Origin: UBA1563 sp037440065
GTDB taxonomy: Bacteria; Bacteroidota; Ignavibacteria; Ignavibacteriales; Ignavibacteriaceae
DNA length: 64,000 bases
Reading direction: 5' to 3'
Assembly (NCBI GenBank): GCA_037440065.1
Contig: JBBIUV010000018.1
Span: 310,001-374,000 of the forward strand
Position 1 is the stretch's first letter; every line of letters starts with the position of its first letter. Positions 25,644 to 33,566 of this stretch are shown one piece after another. The notes under the pieces were generated by a model. It made no database searches. It saw only the letters and a list, made by a program, of their open reading frames with translations, and was not told the origin of the DNA. Both the position numbers and the translations under genes were made by a program.

Positions 25644-26177
25644 CTAATTATTATGATTCATCGGAATTTTTGAGCCGCATGTTTTAGCATACTTAACCGC
25701 TTCGTATTGTTCTTTTGAAAGAGAAGGTCCTTTGCAATTGCAGAATTCATCAAACGCGCTGGTCAGTTTTTTTGCTATTTGTTCCGGTGAATAGCCTTCA
25801 ATTTCAAATCGTGGCAGAAAATAAACGGGTTTTCCGTTTTTAAAAATGGCCATGCTTGGAGAAGAAGGAGCTTCACCAACAATAAGCTCGCGAACTTTAT
25901 CAACCGCGTCGCGGTCTTGCCCGGCAAAGACAGTAGTAATTTTATCGGGAATTACCGAATGTTGAAGAGCCGCGGAAACACCAGGTCTTGCGCCGCCGGC
26001 AGCGCATCCGCAAACTGAATTAATTACTACCAAAATAGTTTTATCGTCAGTTACTTGAAGCGTATTTTCAACGGCTTCTTTGGTGCGCAATTCTTCAAAT
26101 CCAACGGCGATTAATTCATCACGCATTGGTTGAACAGCAGTTTCGTCATACATCGGTGGTCTTGTTATTGTGAACAT
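25644..26177 (-). CDS. Bacilliredoxin (BrxA/BrxB, YphP/YqiW family) with cysteine-bearing C-terminal tail
   Basis: This 177-residue thioredoxin-like protein removes bacillithiol from mixed disulfides on proteins. The active site is VINSVCGCAAGGARPGV with C56 and C58 (CGC). The N-terminus RPPMYDETAVQPMRDELIAV and GEAPSSPSMAIFKNGK also match the family. Bacillus forms are about 145 residues long; here a tail of about 33 residues adds C146 and C148 (FCNCKG) and C167 (KTCGSK). The gene sits between the SufT-like and Rrf2 genes, linking thiol repair with Fe-S assembly, and fits the presence of bshA at 5441-6568. Confidence 0.92.
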   Translation of the reverse strand: MFTITRPPMYDETAVQPMRDELIAVGFEELRTKEAVENTLQVTDDKTILVVINSVCGCAAGGARPGVSAALQHSVIPDKITTVFAGQDRDAVDKVRELIVGEAPSSPSMAIFKNGKPVYFLPRFEIEGYSPEQIAKKLTSAFDEFCNCKGPSLSKEQYEAVKYAKTCGSKIPMNHNN

Positions 26178-26270
26178 AAGTAGTATCCTTTTTTATAAAA
26201 TCTTTTTTAATTCTTCTTAGTCTTAATTGATTTTAAGAGATTAAGAAAAAAATTCGATTAAAATGCTTCG

Positions 26271-26603
26271 TTAATAAAATCCTAATTCAACTTTTGCGAC
26301 ATCGCTCATCATATCTTTATCCCATGGCGGATTCCAAACTATCTCTACTCTAACTTTTCCAATTCCGGGAACAGCTTGTAATTTTTGTTGAACTTCCGGT
26401 GGAAGCGTTTCAGCCACCGGACACATGGGTGAAGTAAGCGTCATGTTTACTTGTAAATTTTTTTCGAGATCGAAATTTAATTCGTAGATAAGTCCCAGTT
26501 CCCAAATGTCAACGGGAATTTCGGGATCGTAGCAGGTCTTTAAAGCACGGATAACTTTTTCCTGCATCTCAACCAATTCAGATTTTTGTGTTGCTACATC
26601 CAT
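26271..26603 (-). CDS. DUF59/MIP18 Fe-S assembly factor (SufT-like)
   Basis: This 110-residue protein is a single DUF59 domain: CYDPEIPVDIWELGLIYEL at the N-terminal half, then MTLTSPMCPVAETLPPEV with the conserved Cys, and VEIVWNPPWDKDMMSD. Members help mature Fe-S proteins and are common in suf operons. It starts 2 bases after sufU. A 93-base spacer with TCTTAA/TTAAGA repeats separates it from the bacilliredoxin gene. Confidence 0.9.
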   Translation of the reverse strand: MDVATQKSELVEMQEKVIRALKTCYDPEIPVDIWELGLIYELNFDLEKNLQVNMTLTSPMCPVAETLPPEVQQKLQAVPGIGKVRVEIVWNPPWDKDMMSDVAKVELGFY

Positions 26604-26605
26604 TT

Positions 26606-27061
26606 TTACTCAGTTGAAATTATTTCTTCTGTGTTATTTAGAGCAACGTGAAGTGTGTGCCACGCAAGGCTCGCACATTTTACGCGAGCCGGGAATTCTT
26701 GAACTCCTTGAAAAACCGCAAGTTTTCCCAAAGCTTCAACTTCATTCGCATCCTTTAATTTGCCGGTAACAAGGTCGTGGAATTTTTCAAATAACTGTTC
26801 GGCTTCTTCTTTTGTTTTTCCTTTAACAATAGAAGTCATCAATGAAGCTGAAGATTTTGAAATCGCACAGCCGTTTCCGATAAAAGAAATATCTTTTACT
26901 ATATCGTCATCAAGTTGTAAATAAACATCCAAATGATCGCCGCATAAAGGATTGTGCCCCTCTGCGTGATGATTTGCGTCTTCAAGTTTTCTGAAATTTC
27001 TCGGACTCTTATTGTGATCCAAAATTACTTGTTGATACAGTTCGCGTAATTCACTATCCAT
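26606..27061 (-). CDS. sufU: SufU, sulfur-acceptor partner of SufS
   Basis: This 151-residue IscU-fold protein takes the persulfide from SufS by zinc-ligand exchange and hands it to SufBCD. The three zinc-binding cysteines are C40 (HNPLCGDHLDVY), C65 (IGNGCAISKSSASLM) and C129 (RVKCASLAWHTL). The insertion between C65 and C129 marks SufU rather than IscU. Its ATG overlaps the sufS stop by one base (TAATG). Confidence 0.94.
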   Translation of the reverse strand: MDSELRELYQQVILDHNKSPRNFRKLEDANHHAEGHNPLCGDHLDVYLQLDDDIVKDISFIGNGCAISKSSASLMTSIVKGKTKEEAEQLFEKFHDLVTGKLKDANEVEALGKLAVFQGVQEFPARVKCASLAWHTLHVALNNTEEIISTE

Positions 27062-28296
27062 TAACCAAACACCTCAAATACTTTTTTTATTGCGTCGGCA
27101 GTAAAATCAATTTCCTCTTTCGTGTTATAAAAAGAAAGAGAAATTCTTGCAGTTGCGGGAATACCGAAACGCTGCATTACCGGCTGTGTGCAGTGATGTC
27201 CCGTTCTTATTGCTATACCTTCAAAATCCAAAATGGTTCCGATGTCATGCGGATGAATTCCTTCAAGTGCGAAAGAAAAAACGCTGAGTTTATTTGCAGC
27301 GGTTCCAATTGGTGTCAGCTTTTCAACGGCAGATAATTTTATTTCCGCATATTCGAATAAATCTTTTTCGTAAGCAGCGATTGTATCAATGCCGATTTCA
27401 TTTAGATACTCAATTGCTGCACCCAAACCGATTACTCCGGCAATGTTTGGTGTGCCGGCCTCAAATTTGTACGGCAACGCGTTGTACGTTGTCTTTTCAA
27501 AAGTAACTGAAGCGATCATATCGCCACCACCTTGGTAGGGAGGCATTTCTTCTAAATATTTTTCTTTGCCGAAAAGGATCCCAACTCCGGTCGGCGCGTA
27601 AAGTTTGTGTCCGGAGAAAGCAAGAAAATCGCAATCAAGTTCTTGTACATCGATTTTAAAATGCTGCACTGCCTGTGCAGCATCAATCAAAACGGGGATG
27701 TTTCTGCTATGCGCAAGTTGAATGATCTCTTTAACCGGATTAACTGTTCCCAACGAGTTGGAAACATAAACCACCGAAATGAACTTTGTTTTATCGGAGA
27801 TTAATTTTTCAAACTCTTCAAAAATGATTTCGCCTTTATCATTAATCGGAATTACTTTCAACACGGCCTTTTTCTCTTCGCACAGCAATTGCCACGGAAC
27901 AATGTTTGAATGATGTTCGAGATGGGAGATAATAATTTCATCCCCTTCTTTTATAAATTTTTTCCCGAATGAAGAAGCAACTAGATTGATTGAATCGGTC
28001 GTTCCTTTTGTAAATATTATTTCTGACAAACATGAAGCATTTATAAACTGCAGAATCTTTTCACGCACTTGTTCATAAGCCGTTGTTGCCTTTTGACTAA
28101 GTGAATGAACACCACGGTGGATGTTTGAATTCAATGTTTTGTAGTACTCGTCTTCTTTTTGAATAACGCTTATCGGCTTTTGTGTGGTAGCTGCGTTATC
28201 AAAATAAACCAACGGTTTGCCGTGAACTAAAGTATTTAGAATCGGAAAATCTTTTCTAATTTTTTGAACATCAAGAAGTTTGAAATCTGTAATCAT
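27061..28296 (-). CDS. sufS: Cysteine desulfurase SufS
   Basis: This 411-residue PLP enzyme takes sulfur from cysteine. N-terminal LVYFDNAATTQKPISVI is typical of SufS/CsdA. The PLP lysine lies in LAFSGHKLYAPTGVGILFGK. The persulfide-forming Cys is in IAIRTGHHCTQPVMQRFG, in the short-loop arrangement of group II desulfurases. It follows sufD by 12 bases and overlaps sufU. Confidence 0.95.
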   Translation of the reverse strand: MITDFKLLDVQKIRKDFPILNTLVHGKPLVYFDNAATTQKPISVIQKEDEYYKTLNSNIHRGVHSLSQKATTAYEQVREKILQFINASCLSEIIFTKGTTDSINLVASSFGKKFIKEGDEIIISHLEHHSNIVPWQLLCEEKKAVLKVIPINDKGEIIFEEFEKLISDKTKFISVVYVSNSLGTVNPVKEIIQLAHSRNIPVLIDAAQAVQHFKIDVQELDCDFLAFSGHKLYAPTGVGILFGKEKYLEEMPPYQGGGDMIASVTFEKTTYNALPYKFEAGTPNIAGVIGLGAAIEYLNEIGIDTIAAYEKDLFEYAEIKLSAVEKLTPIGTAANKLSVFSFALEGIHPHDIGTILDFEGIAIRTGHHCTQPVMQRFGIPATARISLSFYNTKEEIDFTADAIKKVFEVFG

Positions 28297-28308
28297 CTAA
28301 CTAATTCT

Positions 28309-29616
28309 TTATAATAATTTTTTTGCAAGTAGCGCTTCCAACTGGTCGCGCACTTGCAGCATTGAAATTGAATGCACCACATCGCTCGCAAACGCATAAA
28401 TGAGAATTGCTTTCGCTTCTTTCTCCTGGATGCCTCGCGCTTTTAAATAGAATAACTGATCTTTGTCCAACTGACCAACCGTTGCGCCGTGGGAACATTT
28501 CACATCATCGGCAAAAATTTCCAACTGCGGTTTTGTGTTTACTAATGCGTCGTTGGAAAGTAAAATGTTTTTGTTTTGTTGATAGGCGTTGGTTTTCTGC
28601 GCGTCTTGTCTTACAAAAACTTTTCCGTTAAAAACTCCGCGCGAAGTATCATTTAAAATACCTTTATACAACTCGTTGCTCAAACAATTTGCTTTCGCGT
28701 GATCGATTGCAGTATGATTATCAATAAACTGTGTCCCTTCGGTAACGTATAAGCCGTTCAATCTGCATTCTGCAAAACTGTCGTTAAATCTCACGTTCAC
28801 ATTGTTGCGTACCAACGATCCACCAAAGTTGATATTGTATGATGAGAAGTTACTCGATTTTTCAAGATCAACGGACATAGTTGAAATGTGATATGATTGC
28901 AGTTGTTCATCTTGAATCCGCACGTGTTCTACAACTGCGTTTTGATCAACTACAAACTCTGTCACTTGGTTTGTGAAATAAGTTTTGTCACCAATACCCG
29001 CATAAGTTTCAATAATTTTCACTTGAGCGTTTTTGCTGATCAAAAATAAGTTTCTTGGAGAGACAAAAATATCGTCCGCTTTGGTCACATACAAAATCTG
29101 AATCGGCTTTTCAATTGCTGCGTTTTCTTCCACATGAACAAACGTTCCGTGATCCGCGAACGCTGTATTTAACGCTGTGAAAATGTTTTTCTCGGCGGAA
29201 GCGGATTTAGAAAAATAATTATGGACCAATTTCGGATGTTTTTTTATTGCTTCGGAAATTGTTTCAAGGACTAACCCCTTAGGGAGCGAATCGATTTCTG
29301 AAAACTCCTTTGAAAAATAACCATTGATAAAAACCAATGTGATAAATTCTTTTTTATCGAAAAGATATTTTGCAATGAACTCCGAATAGACTTCGGGAAT
29401 TGAATCAGCCGATTTAAATTCCTTGCTCAATAACGGATTGATGTTCGTGTACTTCCATTCTTCATCTTTTACTGATGGGAAGTTTAACGAAGAAAATTTC
29501 TCGATCGCATCTTTTCTGATTTTATGAAAAGGAAGTTCTCTTTCACCATTTAAGGTATTTTCAAATGATTGAAATTGTTTGAGGAATTGTTCCTTTAATT
29601 CAGTGGAAGAACTCAT
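28309..29616 (-). CDS. sufD: SufD, scaffold subunit of the SufBCD complex
   Basis: This 435-residue protein is the partner of SufB in the SufBC2D scaffold. It has the family's right-handed beta-helix, with EEWKYTNINPLL near the N-terminus and VKCSHGATVGQLDKDQLFYL and RGIQEKEAKAILIYAFASDV near the C-terminus. ATG 29616 (MSSSTELKEQ) is preferred; a start at 29643 would overlap sufC by 26 bases and add a non-conserved nonapeptide. The chosen start lies one base after the sufC stop. Confidence 0.94.
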   Translation of the reverse strand: MSSSTELKEQFLKQFQSFENTLNGERELPFHKIRKDAIEKFSSLNFPSVKDEEWKYTNINPLLSKEFKSADSIPEVYSEFIAKYLFDKKEFITLVFINGYFSKEFSEIDSLPKGLVLETISEAIKKHPKLVHNYFSKSASAEKNIFTALNTAFADHGTFVHVEENAAIEKPIQILYVTKADDIFVSPRNLFLISKNAQVKIIETYAGIGDKTYFTNQVTEFVVDQNAVVEHVRIQDEQLQSYHISTMSVDLEKSSNFSSYNINFGGSLVRNNVNVRFNDSFAECRLNGLYVTEGTQFIDNHTAIDHAKANCLSNELYKGILNDTSRGVFNGKVFVRQDAQKTNAYQQNKNILLSNDALVNTKPQLEIFADDVKCSHGATVGQLDKDQLFYLKARGIQEKEAKAILIYAFASDVVHSISMLQVRDQLEALLAKKLL

Positions 29617-29617
29617 A

Positions 29618-30376
29618 TTATGCAAACTCCGCAGCTTCTTCAATTACCCAATCATAGCCTTTGTCTTCAAGCTCTAACGCAAGTGACTTATCTCCCGATT
29701 TGATAATTTTTCCGTTGTAAAGTACATGCACAAAATCCGGGACGATGTAATTCAAGAGCCTTTGGTAGTGTGTAACCACAATTGTTGCATTCTCGGGTGA
29801 TTTCAATTTTGTAACTCCGTTAGCAACGATACGTAAAGCGTCGATATCCAAGCCTGAATCAGTCTCATCAAGGATCGCAAGTTTCGGTTGCAATACCGCC
29901 ATTTGAAAAATTTCATTTCGCTTTTTCTCCCCACCGGAAAATCCTTCGTTCACCGAACGTCTCAGCAGATCTTCAGATAATTCTACAAGTGACATTTTCT
30001 TTTTAACTAGTGTGAGAAATTCCATCGCGTCAAGTTCTTCTTCGCCACGGTATTTACGAATAGAGTTTAATGCGTTTTTTAATAGTGTGGTGTTTGAAAC
30101 ACCCGGAATTTCAACCGGATATTGGAACGCAAGAAAAATTCCTTCACAAGCTCTGTCTTCAGTAGAAAGTTCAAGTAGATTTTTCCCATTGAACAACACT
30201 TCACCTTGAGTAACTTCGTAATCTTCTCTTCCGGTTATGACCTGTGCAAGTGTACTTTTCCCGGAACCATTCGGTCCCATTATTGCGTGAACTTCGCCTT
30301 TATTTACGGTAAGATTAATTCCTTTTAAAATTTCTCTTCCGTCAATGTTCGCATGTAAATTTTTTATTTCAATCAT
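29618..30376 (-). CDS. sufC: SufC, ATPase of the SufBCD complex
   Basis: This 252-residue ABC-type ATPase drives SufBCD. Walker A is GPNGSGKSTLAQVITG, the signature is FSGGEKKRNEIFQ, and Walker B is LAILDETDSGLDIDALR. FLAFQYPVEIPGVSN is the SufC Q-loop. The start at 30376 (MIEIKNLHAN) is chosen over 30394, which adds only MRKELG. A repeat-rich 66-base gap separates it from sufB. Confidence 0.95.
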   Translation of the reverse strand: MIEIKNLHANIDGREILKGINLTVNKGEVHAIMGPNGSGKSTLAQVITGREDYEVTQGEVLFNGKNLLELSTEDRACEGIFLAFQYPVEIPGVSNTTLLKNALNSIRKYRGEEELDAMEFLTLVKKKMSLVELSEDLLRRSVNEGFSGGEKKRNEIFQMAVLQPKLAILDETDSGLDIDALRIVANGVTKLKSPENATIVVTHYQRLLNYIVPDFVHVLYNGKIIKSGDKSLALELEDKGYDWVIEEAAEFA

Positions 30377-30394
30377 TCCTAATTCCTTCCGCAA

Positions 30395-30442
30395 AAGGCG
30401 GACTTTAATTCCTAATTCCTAATTTTTAATTCGTAATTAATT
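30395..30442. repeat. TAATTCCTAATT word repeat between sufB and sufC
   Basis: The spacer repeats AATTCCTAATTCC and TTAATTCCTAATTCCTAATT, with TTTTTAATTCGTAATTAATT next to the sufB stop. It encloses CCTTCCGCAAAAGGCGG, whose CCGCAAAAGGCGG part is a GC-rich near-palindrome. It has no coding pattern. Wording of this kind is known as filler repeats in many bacterial genomes; here it lies inside an operon. Confidence 0.5.
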
Positions 30443-31894
30443 TTAACCAACGCTTCCTTCTAAACTGACGCTTAAAAGTTTCTGCGCTTCAACGGCAAAT
30501 TCCATCGGGAGTTCTTTAAATACCTCTTTACAATAACCGTTCACTATCATGTTTACCGCATCTTCGGTTGAGAGTCCGCGTTGGTTTAAATAGAAGATTT
30601 GATCTTCACCAATTTTTGATGTCGTCGCTTCATGTTCAACAATGGCCGAAGGATTCAACACTTCCAAATATGGGAACGTGTGCGCGCCGCATTTGTCGCC
30701 GAGCAAAAGAGAATCGCATTGTGAAAAGTTTCTTGAACCTTCGGCATTTTTTCCAATGCGGACAAGTCCGCGGTACGAGTTGTTACTCTTTCCGGCAGAA
30801 ATTCCTTTTGAAACAATTGTGCTTCTGGTATTCTTCCCTTGGTGAATCATCTTTGTTCCGGTATCTGCTTGCTGAAAATTATTTGTTACCGCTACGGAAT
30901 AAAATTCTCCGACTGAGTTTTCTCCTTGTAAAATGCAACTTGGATATTTCCAGGTAATTGCCGAACCGGTCTCAACTTGTGTCCAAGAAATTTTTGAATT
31001 TATTCCTTTACAAATTCCTCGTTTTGTAACGAAGTTGTAAATACCGCCGACACCTTCTTTGTTTCCCGCGTACCAATTCTGTACGGTTGAATATTTTATC
31101 TGCGCGTTGTCTAAAGCAACAAGTTCAACAACCGCCGCGTGCAACTGATTTTCATCGCGCATCGGTGCGGTACAACCTTCTAAATAGCTAACATAAGCGC
31201 CTTCATCTGCGATGATTAATGTCCGTTCAAATTGTCCCGTGTTCTTCGCGTTAATTCTAAAATAAGTTGAAAGTTCCATCGGGCAGCGTACACCTTTTGG
31301 AATATAGATGAATGAACCATCGCTGAAGACCGCAGAGTTTAGTGCCGCAAAATAATTGTCGGTAACCGGAACAACAGAACTTAAATATTTTTTAACCAGT
31401 TCGGGATGTTCTCTTATCGCTTCTGAAAAGGGAATAAAGATGATTCCGAGTTCAGCTAATTTTGCTTTAAATGTAGTGGCAACCGAAACACTATCAAACA
31501 CGGCGTCAACCGCAACGCCGGCAAAAACTTTTTGTTCTTCAAGCGGAATGCCGAGTTTGTTAAAAGTTTTCAGAAGTTCAGGATCGACTTCATCCAAGCT
31601 GTTTAACTTTTTTTGCTGTTTTGGTGCGGAGTAATAAATGATTTCCTGATAATCAATGGGAGGATAATGGACATTCGGCCATTTCGGCTCTTCCATTTTT
31701 AACCAGGCGCGGTATGCTTTTAAACGATATTCGAGCATCCATTCCGGTTCGTCTTTTTTTGATGAAAGAAGACGGATAACGTCCTCGCTCAAACCTTTCG
31801 GAATTTCATCGGCTTCGATGTCGGTAACAAATCCGTATTTGTAATCTTGCTCGGTAAATCGTTCTAAATGACTAATTTCGTCCAATTTTGTCAA
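30443..31894 (-). CDS. sufB: SufB, Fe-S cluster scaffold
   Basis: This 483-residue beta-helix protein is the assembly site for nascent Fe-S clusters. It has the SufB landmarks ALNSAVFSDGSFIYIPKGVR, LNAKNTGQFERTLIIADEGA-like text (FRINAKNTGQFERTLIIADE), VSYLEGCTAPMRDENQLHAA and VEHEATTSKIGEDQIFYL. It is the first gene of the suf run. The ATG may be preceded by a non-ATG extension, but the N-terminus MTKLDEISHLERFTEQDYKY fits the family. Confidence 0.95.
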   Translation of the reverse strand: MTKLDEISHLERFTEQDYKYGFVTDIEADEIPKGLSEDVIRLLSSKKDEPEWMLEYRLKAYRAWLKMEEPKWPNVHYPPIDYQEIIYYSAPKQQKKLNSLDEVDPELLKTFNKLGIPLEEQKVFAGVAVDAVFDSVSVATTFKAKLAELGIIFIPFSEAIREHPELVKKYLSSVVPVTDNYFAALNSAVFSDGSFIYIPKGVRCPMELSTYFRINAKNTGQFERTLIIADEGAYVSYLEGCTAPMRDENQLHAAVVELVALDNAQIKYSTVQNWYAGNKEGVGGIYNFVTKRGICKGINSKISWTQVETGSAITWKYPSCILQGENSVGEFYSVAVTNNFQQADTGTKMIHQGKNTRSTIVSKGISAGKSNNSYRGLVRIGKNAEGSRNFSQCDSLLLGDKCGAHTFPYLEVLNPSAIVEHEATTSKIGEDQIFYLNQRGLSTEDAVNMIVNGYCKEVFKELPMEFAVEAQKLLSVSLEGSVG

Positions 31895-32278
31895 CTTTCT
31901 CTAAAAAAGAAATAATTTCTGTAGTAAACTTATACTTACTATACAAAAAAGTCAAGATTAAAGTTCCGGTTTATTTACAAAACTTCCGTTATTGTTTTAA
32001 TAACCAATCTTTTATTAGAGTAATAAGCTTTCTCAACCATTTTTTGCAATTACTTGGGCAAAATCCTCTAAAACCGCAATTTATACCAGCAAACCGGAAG
32101 GCATACAATTTGGTATATAATATTGATGAATAAATTAGAATAGAAGAATGGATGCATGATTGACCGAAAACAGTTGAAAGTTTTGAAGGTTTTTAACTCA
32201 GTCATGCAAACATTCGCTCCTTTCTCCGGGGTGAAGAAAAATTTTTAGTATCCGAAATTCAAAATTCAAGGTGATATT
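31895..32278. other. 384-base divergent spacer between sufB and GH5 genes
   Basis: It holds the candidate suf promoter and operator at its left end, and near the right end a split inverted repeat (TGCATGATTGAC ... GTCATGCA, 32151-32209) and ATTCAAAATTCAAGG just before the GH5 start. No coding frame on either strand is convincing. Confidence 0.4.
31922..31955 (-). promoter_or_regulatory. Promoter and candidate Rrf2 operator of the suf operon
   Basis: On the minus strand TTGACT (31955-31950), 17 bases and TAAGTT (31932-31927) form a promoter of the same design as that of arsR. TAGTAA-acttatac-TTACTA (31922-31941) is a 6-bp inverted repeat that covers the -10. The Rrf2 protein encoded at 25149-25634 is the natural candidate to bind it. 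The binding is inference. Confidence 0.5.
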
Positions 32279-33519
32279 ATGATTAACTTTAACTCGAAAA
32301 AATATTTTCTTTCTTTCGTTTTCTTCCTCACTTTTACAACAATCATTTCAATCTTCCCTCAAAAAAACTTTGTTACGGTTAAAGGAACAAAATTTATTGA
32401 CGGGGACGGTAAACCGTTTCTGCTTCAAGGAACAAACCTTGGAAATTGGCTGAACCCCGAAGGTTACATGTTCCATTTTGGCGATGTGAGTTCTTATCGA
32501 TTAATTAACGAGGTTTTCTGTCAACTCGTAGGCACGGATGATACAAGAAATTTTTGGAAAACTTTCCGCGATAATTACATCACCAAAGAAGATATTCATT
32601 TTTTAAAGCAAACCGGACTCAATCACATTCGACTTCCTTTTAATTTTAAATTGTTTGTTGTTGAAGATCATCCAGATGTATTTCTTAAAACCGGATTTGA
32701 GTATCTCGACAAAGCAATCAAATGGTGCCGCGAAGAAAAACTTTATGTAATTCTTGATATGCACGCGGCTCCCGGCGGACAAACCGGCGCCAACATTGAC
32801 GATAGTTGGGGTTATCCATATTTGATGGAAAATAAGGAAGCGCAAGATTTAACCGTACACTGTGGAAGCAAATCGCCAAACGTTACGCGAATGAAAAAAT
32901 TGTTATCGGCTACGACTTACTAAACGAACCGATCGCGCACTATTTTGAAAATAAAGAAGAATTGAACAAAGCGCTTGAACCGCTTTATAAAAGAATCACC
33001 ACGGAGATCAGAAAGGTTGACAAAAACCACATTATTTTTCCCGGCGGCGCGCAGTGGAATACTAATTTTACTGTGTTCGGCAAACCGTTTGATAACAAAC
33101 TAGCTTATACATTTCACGGATATTGGATGCCTCCGGTGCAAGATCAAATTCAGCGGTTTCTTGATTTTAGAGATAAATATAATGTCCCGATCTGGCTTGG
33201 TGAATCGGGCGAGAATGAAAACTCATGGATCGATTCGTTCCGCGTTGTGCTTGAGAAGAATGATGTAAGCTGGAGTTTTTGGCCGTATAAAAAATTGGAT
33301 TCACCGCGCGGTATTGCTTCCTTTGCAAGAACTGCTGAGTGGGATTCAATTATCGCCTATACAAAATCACCCAGAAAAGCATTTGATTACGATGAAAGTC
33401 ATCGCCCTTCAAAAGCTGTTGTAAAAAAAGCCATGGCTGATCTGCTGGAAAATATCAAATTCAAAAATTGTACGATTAATGAAGGATATTTAAAAGCTTT
33501 GGGTGTCAAAAAGCAATAG
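32279..33519 (+). pseudogene. Secreted GH5-like cellulase, split by a one-base frameshift
   Basis: Two frames make one protein. The first (32279-32923) has a signal peptide and the GH5 N-terminal half (LLQGTNLGNWLNPEGYMFHF, HIRLPFNF, VILDMHAAPGGQTG). The second frame continues one base earlier: from about 32857 it reads TLWKQIAKRYANEKIVIGYD, then LLNEP with the acid/base Glu (codon 32926-32928) and WLGESGEN with the nucleophile (codon 33202-33204). The shift lies between 32852 and 32857, and adding one base would restore a ~413-residue enzyme. Both catalytic residues are in the second part. Either a sequencing/assembly error or a recent mutation; the rest is undamaged. It would cleave a beta-glucan. 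Confidence 0.8.
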
Positions 33520-33566
33520 CACGCGGATGCCGCTGATTTAACTGATTAAAACGGATAAGAAAAATC
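33520..33566. repeat. CACGCGGAT...TTAACTGATT word repeat
   Basis: The 47-base spacer reads CACGCGGATGCCGCTGATTT then AACTGATTAAAACGGATAAG. It repeats the words GCGGAT, CTGATT and CGGATAA, like the 'acgcggattaacggattt' repeats found between genes in many bacterial genomes. It supplies the leader of the trehalase-like gene. Confidence 0.45.

Noticed and set aside
31888..32133. 81-codon plus-strand frame in the sufB-GH5 gap
   Set aside because: It starts inside sufB, crosses the suf promoter and operator and has no recognisable protein pattern.
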